A stretch of 5,107 nucleotides of DNA from Candidatus Epulonipiscium sp. (GTDB lineage Bacteria; Bacillota_A; Clostridia; Lachnospirales; Cellulosilyticaceae), in NCBI GenBank assembly GCA_012841565.1, contig DUUM01000162.1:1-5107 (forward strand), read 5' to 3'. The translations under genes and the position numbers were made by a program. This document shows, in pieces, positions 4,920 through 5,107 of this stretch (positions are counted from its first letter, which is position 1; every line of letters begins with the position of its first letter). Under the pieces are notes generated by a model. That model had not been told where the DNA came from. It made no database searches and saw nothing but the letters and a program-made list of their open reading frames with translations.

Positions 4920-4977
4920 GATAGTAGTTATTATTTGGAATATTTCTTGGACATTTAATATTGCAATTTATAAAGGA

Positions 4978-5107
4978 TTGAAAGAAACAGAAAAATAATG
5001 TTAAGTAGTGGAAGAATATGTTATAATAAAGTAATGATATGGGAAGGTTGATAGATATATGTAAATAAGAGAGCAAAAAGGTAACTAAGTTACTTGCAAT
5101 ATTACAG
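4978..5107 (+). repeat. Promoter/leader repeat, copy B (cut by the window edge)
   Basis: This is the second copy of the block at 768-895, lying 58 bases after the hydrolase stop. The extended -10 TGTTATAAT (5019-5027) is closer to consensus than in copy A. GTAACTAAGTTAC (5081-5093) is a perfect 6-bp inverted repeat around one base. The equivalent in copy A (869-881) differs at two of the twelve arm positions, and both changes keep G-U pairing if the site folds as RNA. The block ends at the window edge, so the gene it serves is not visible. By analogy it may encode another secreted stalk-domain protein. Confidence 0.8.
5019..5027 (+). promoter_or_regulatory. Extended -10 promoter of an unseen downstream gene
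   Basis: TGTTATAAT is a perfect TATAAT with the TGn extension, at the same place in copy B as TGCTACAAT in copy A. The -35-like TTAAGT (5001-5006) is 15 bases upstream and weak. Transcription would run rightward out of the window. Confidence 0.55.

Overview
The window is AT-rich DNA with G-rich Shine-Dalgarno sites, GTG and ATG starts and short operon-like gene clusters. With an ECF-type sigma factor and a secreted protein ending in a copper-amine-oxidase-N-like 'stalk' domain, this points to a low-GC Bacillota, most likely a Clostridia or Paenibacillus-like lineage. That placement is inferred from style and families, not from a marker gene.

Layout. On the minus strand at the left edge lies an ECF-type sigma-70 factor (25-546). 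Its stop overlaps the start of a second gene that runs off the edge (1-32), which by position is probably its anti-sigma factor. A 460-bp divergent intergenic region holds the sigma gene promoter, an unrecognised small ORF (601-750) and a promoter/leader block (768-895). A plus-strand gene for a secreted stalk-domain protein (1008-2081) follows. Three more plus-strand genes come next: a nitroreductase-family flavoprotein (2453-3082), a short QueG-like double [4Fe-4S] protein (3293-3994) and an alpha/beta hydrolase (4107-4919). The hydrolase appears to start at ATA, so automatic start calling would truncate it. The window ends inside a second copy of the promoter/leader block (4978-5107), which predicts another gene just past the right edge, possibly a second stalk-domain protein.

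Structure outside the genes. Two repeat families stand out. One is the promoter/leader block, about 85% identical by eye between its two copies. The other is a hairpin-forming, MITE-like intergenic element directly upstream of the nitroreductase gene (2269-2358) and of the QueG-like gene (3100-3239).

How the genes may work together. The sigma/anti-sigma pair looks like a self-contained signalling unit; no target promoter for it is evident here. The flavoprotein and the Fe-S/corrinoid-type protein could form a redox pair because they share an upstream element, but nothing in the sequence proves a joint reaction. The Fe-S protein lacks the aspartate expected of a true epoxyqueuosine reductase. 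I see no tRNA, rRNA, CRISPR array, transposase or phage gene, and no convincing intrinsic terminator.
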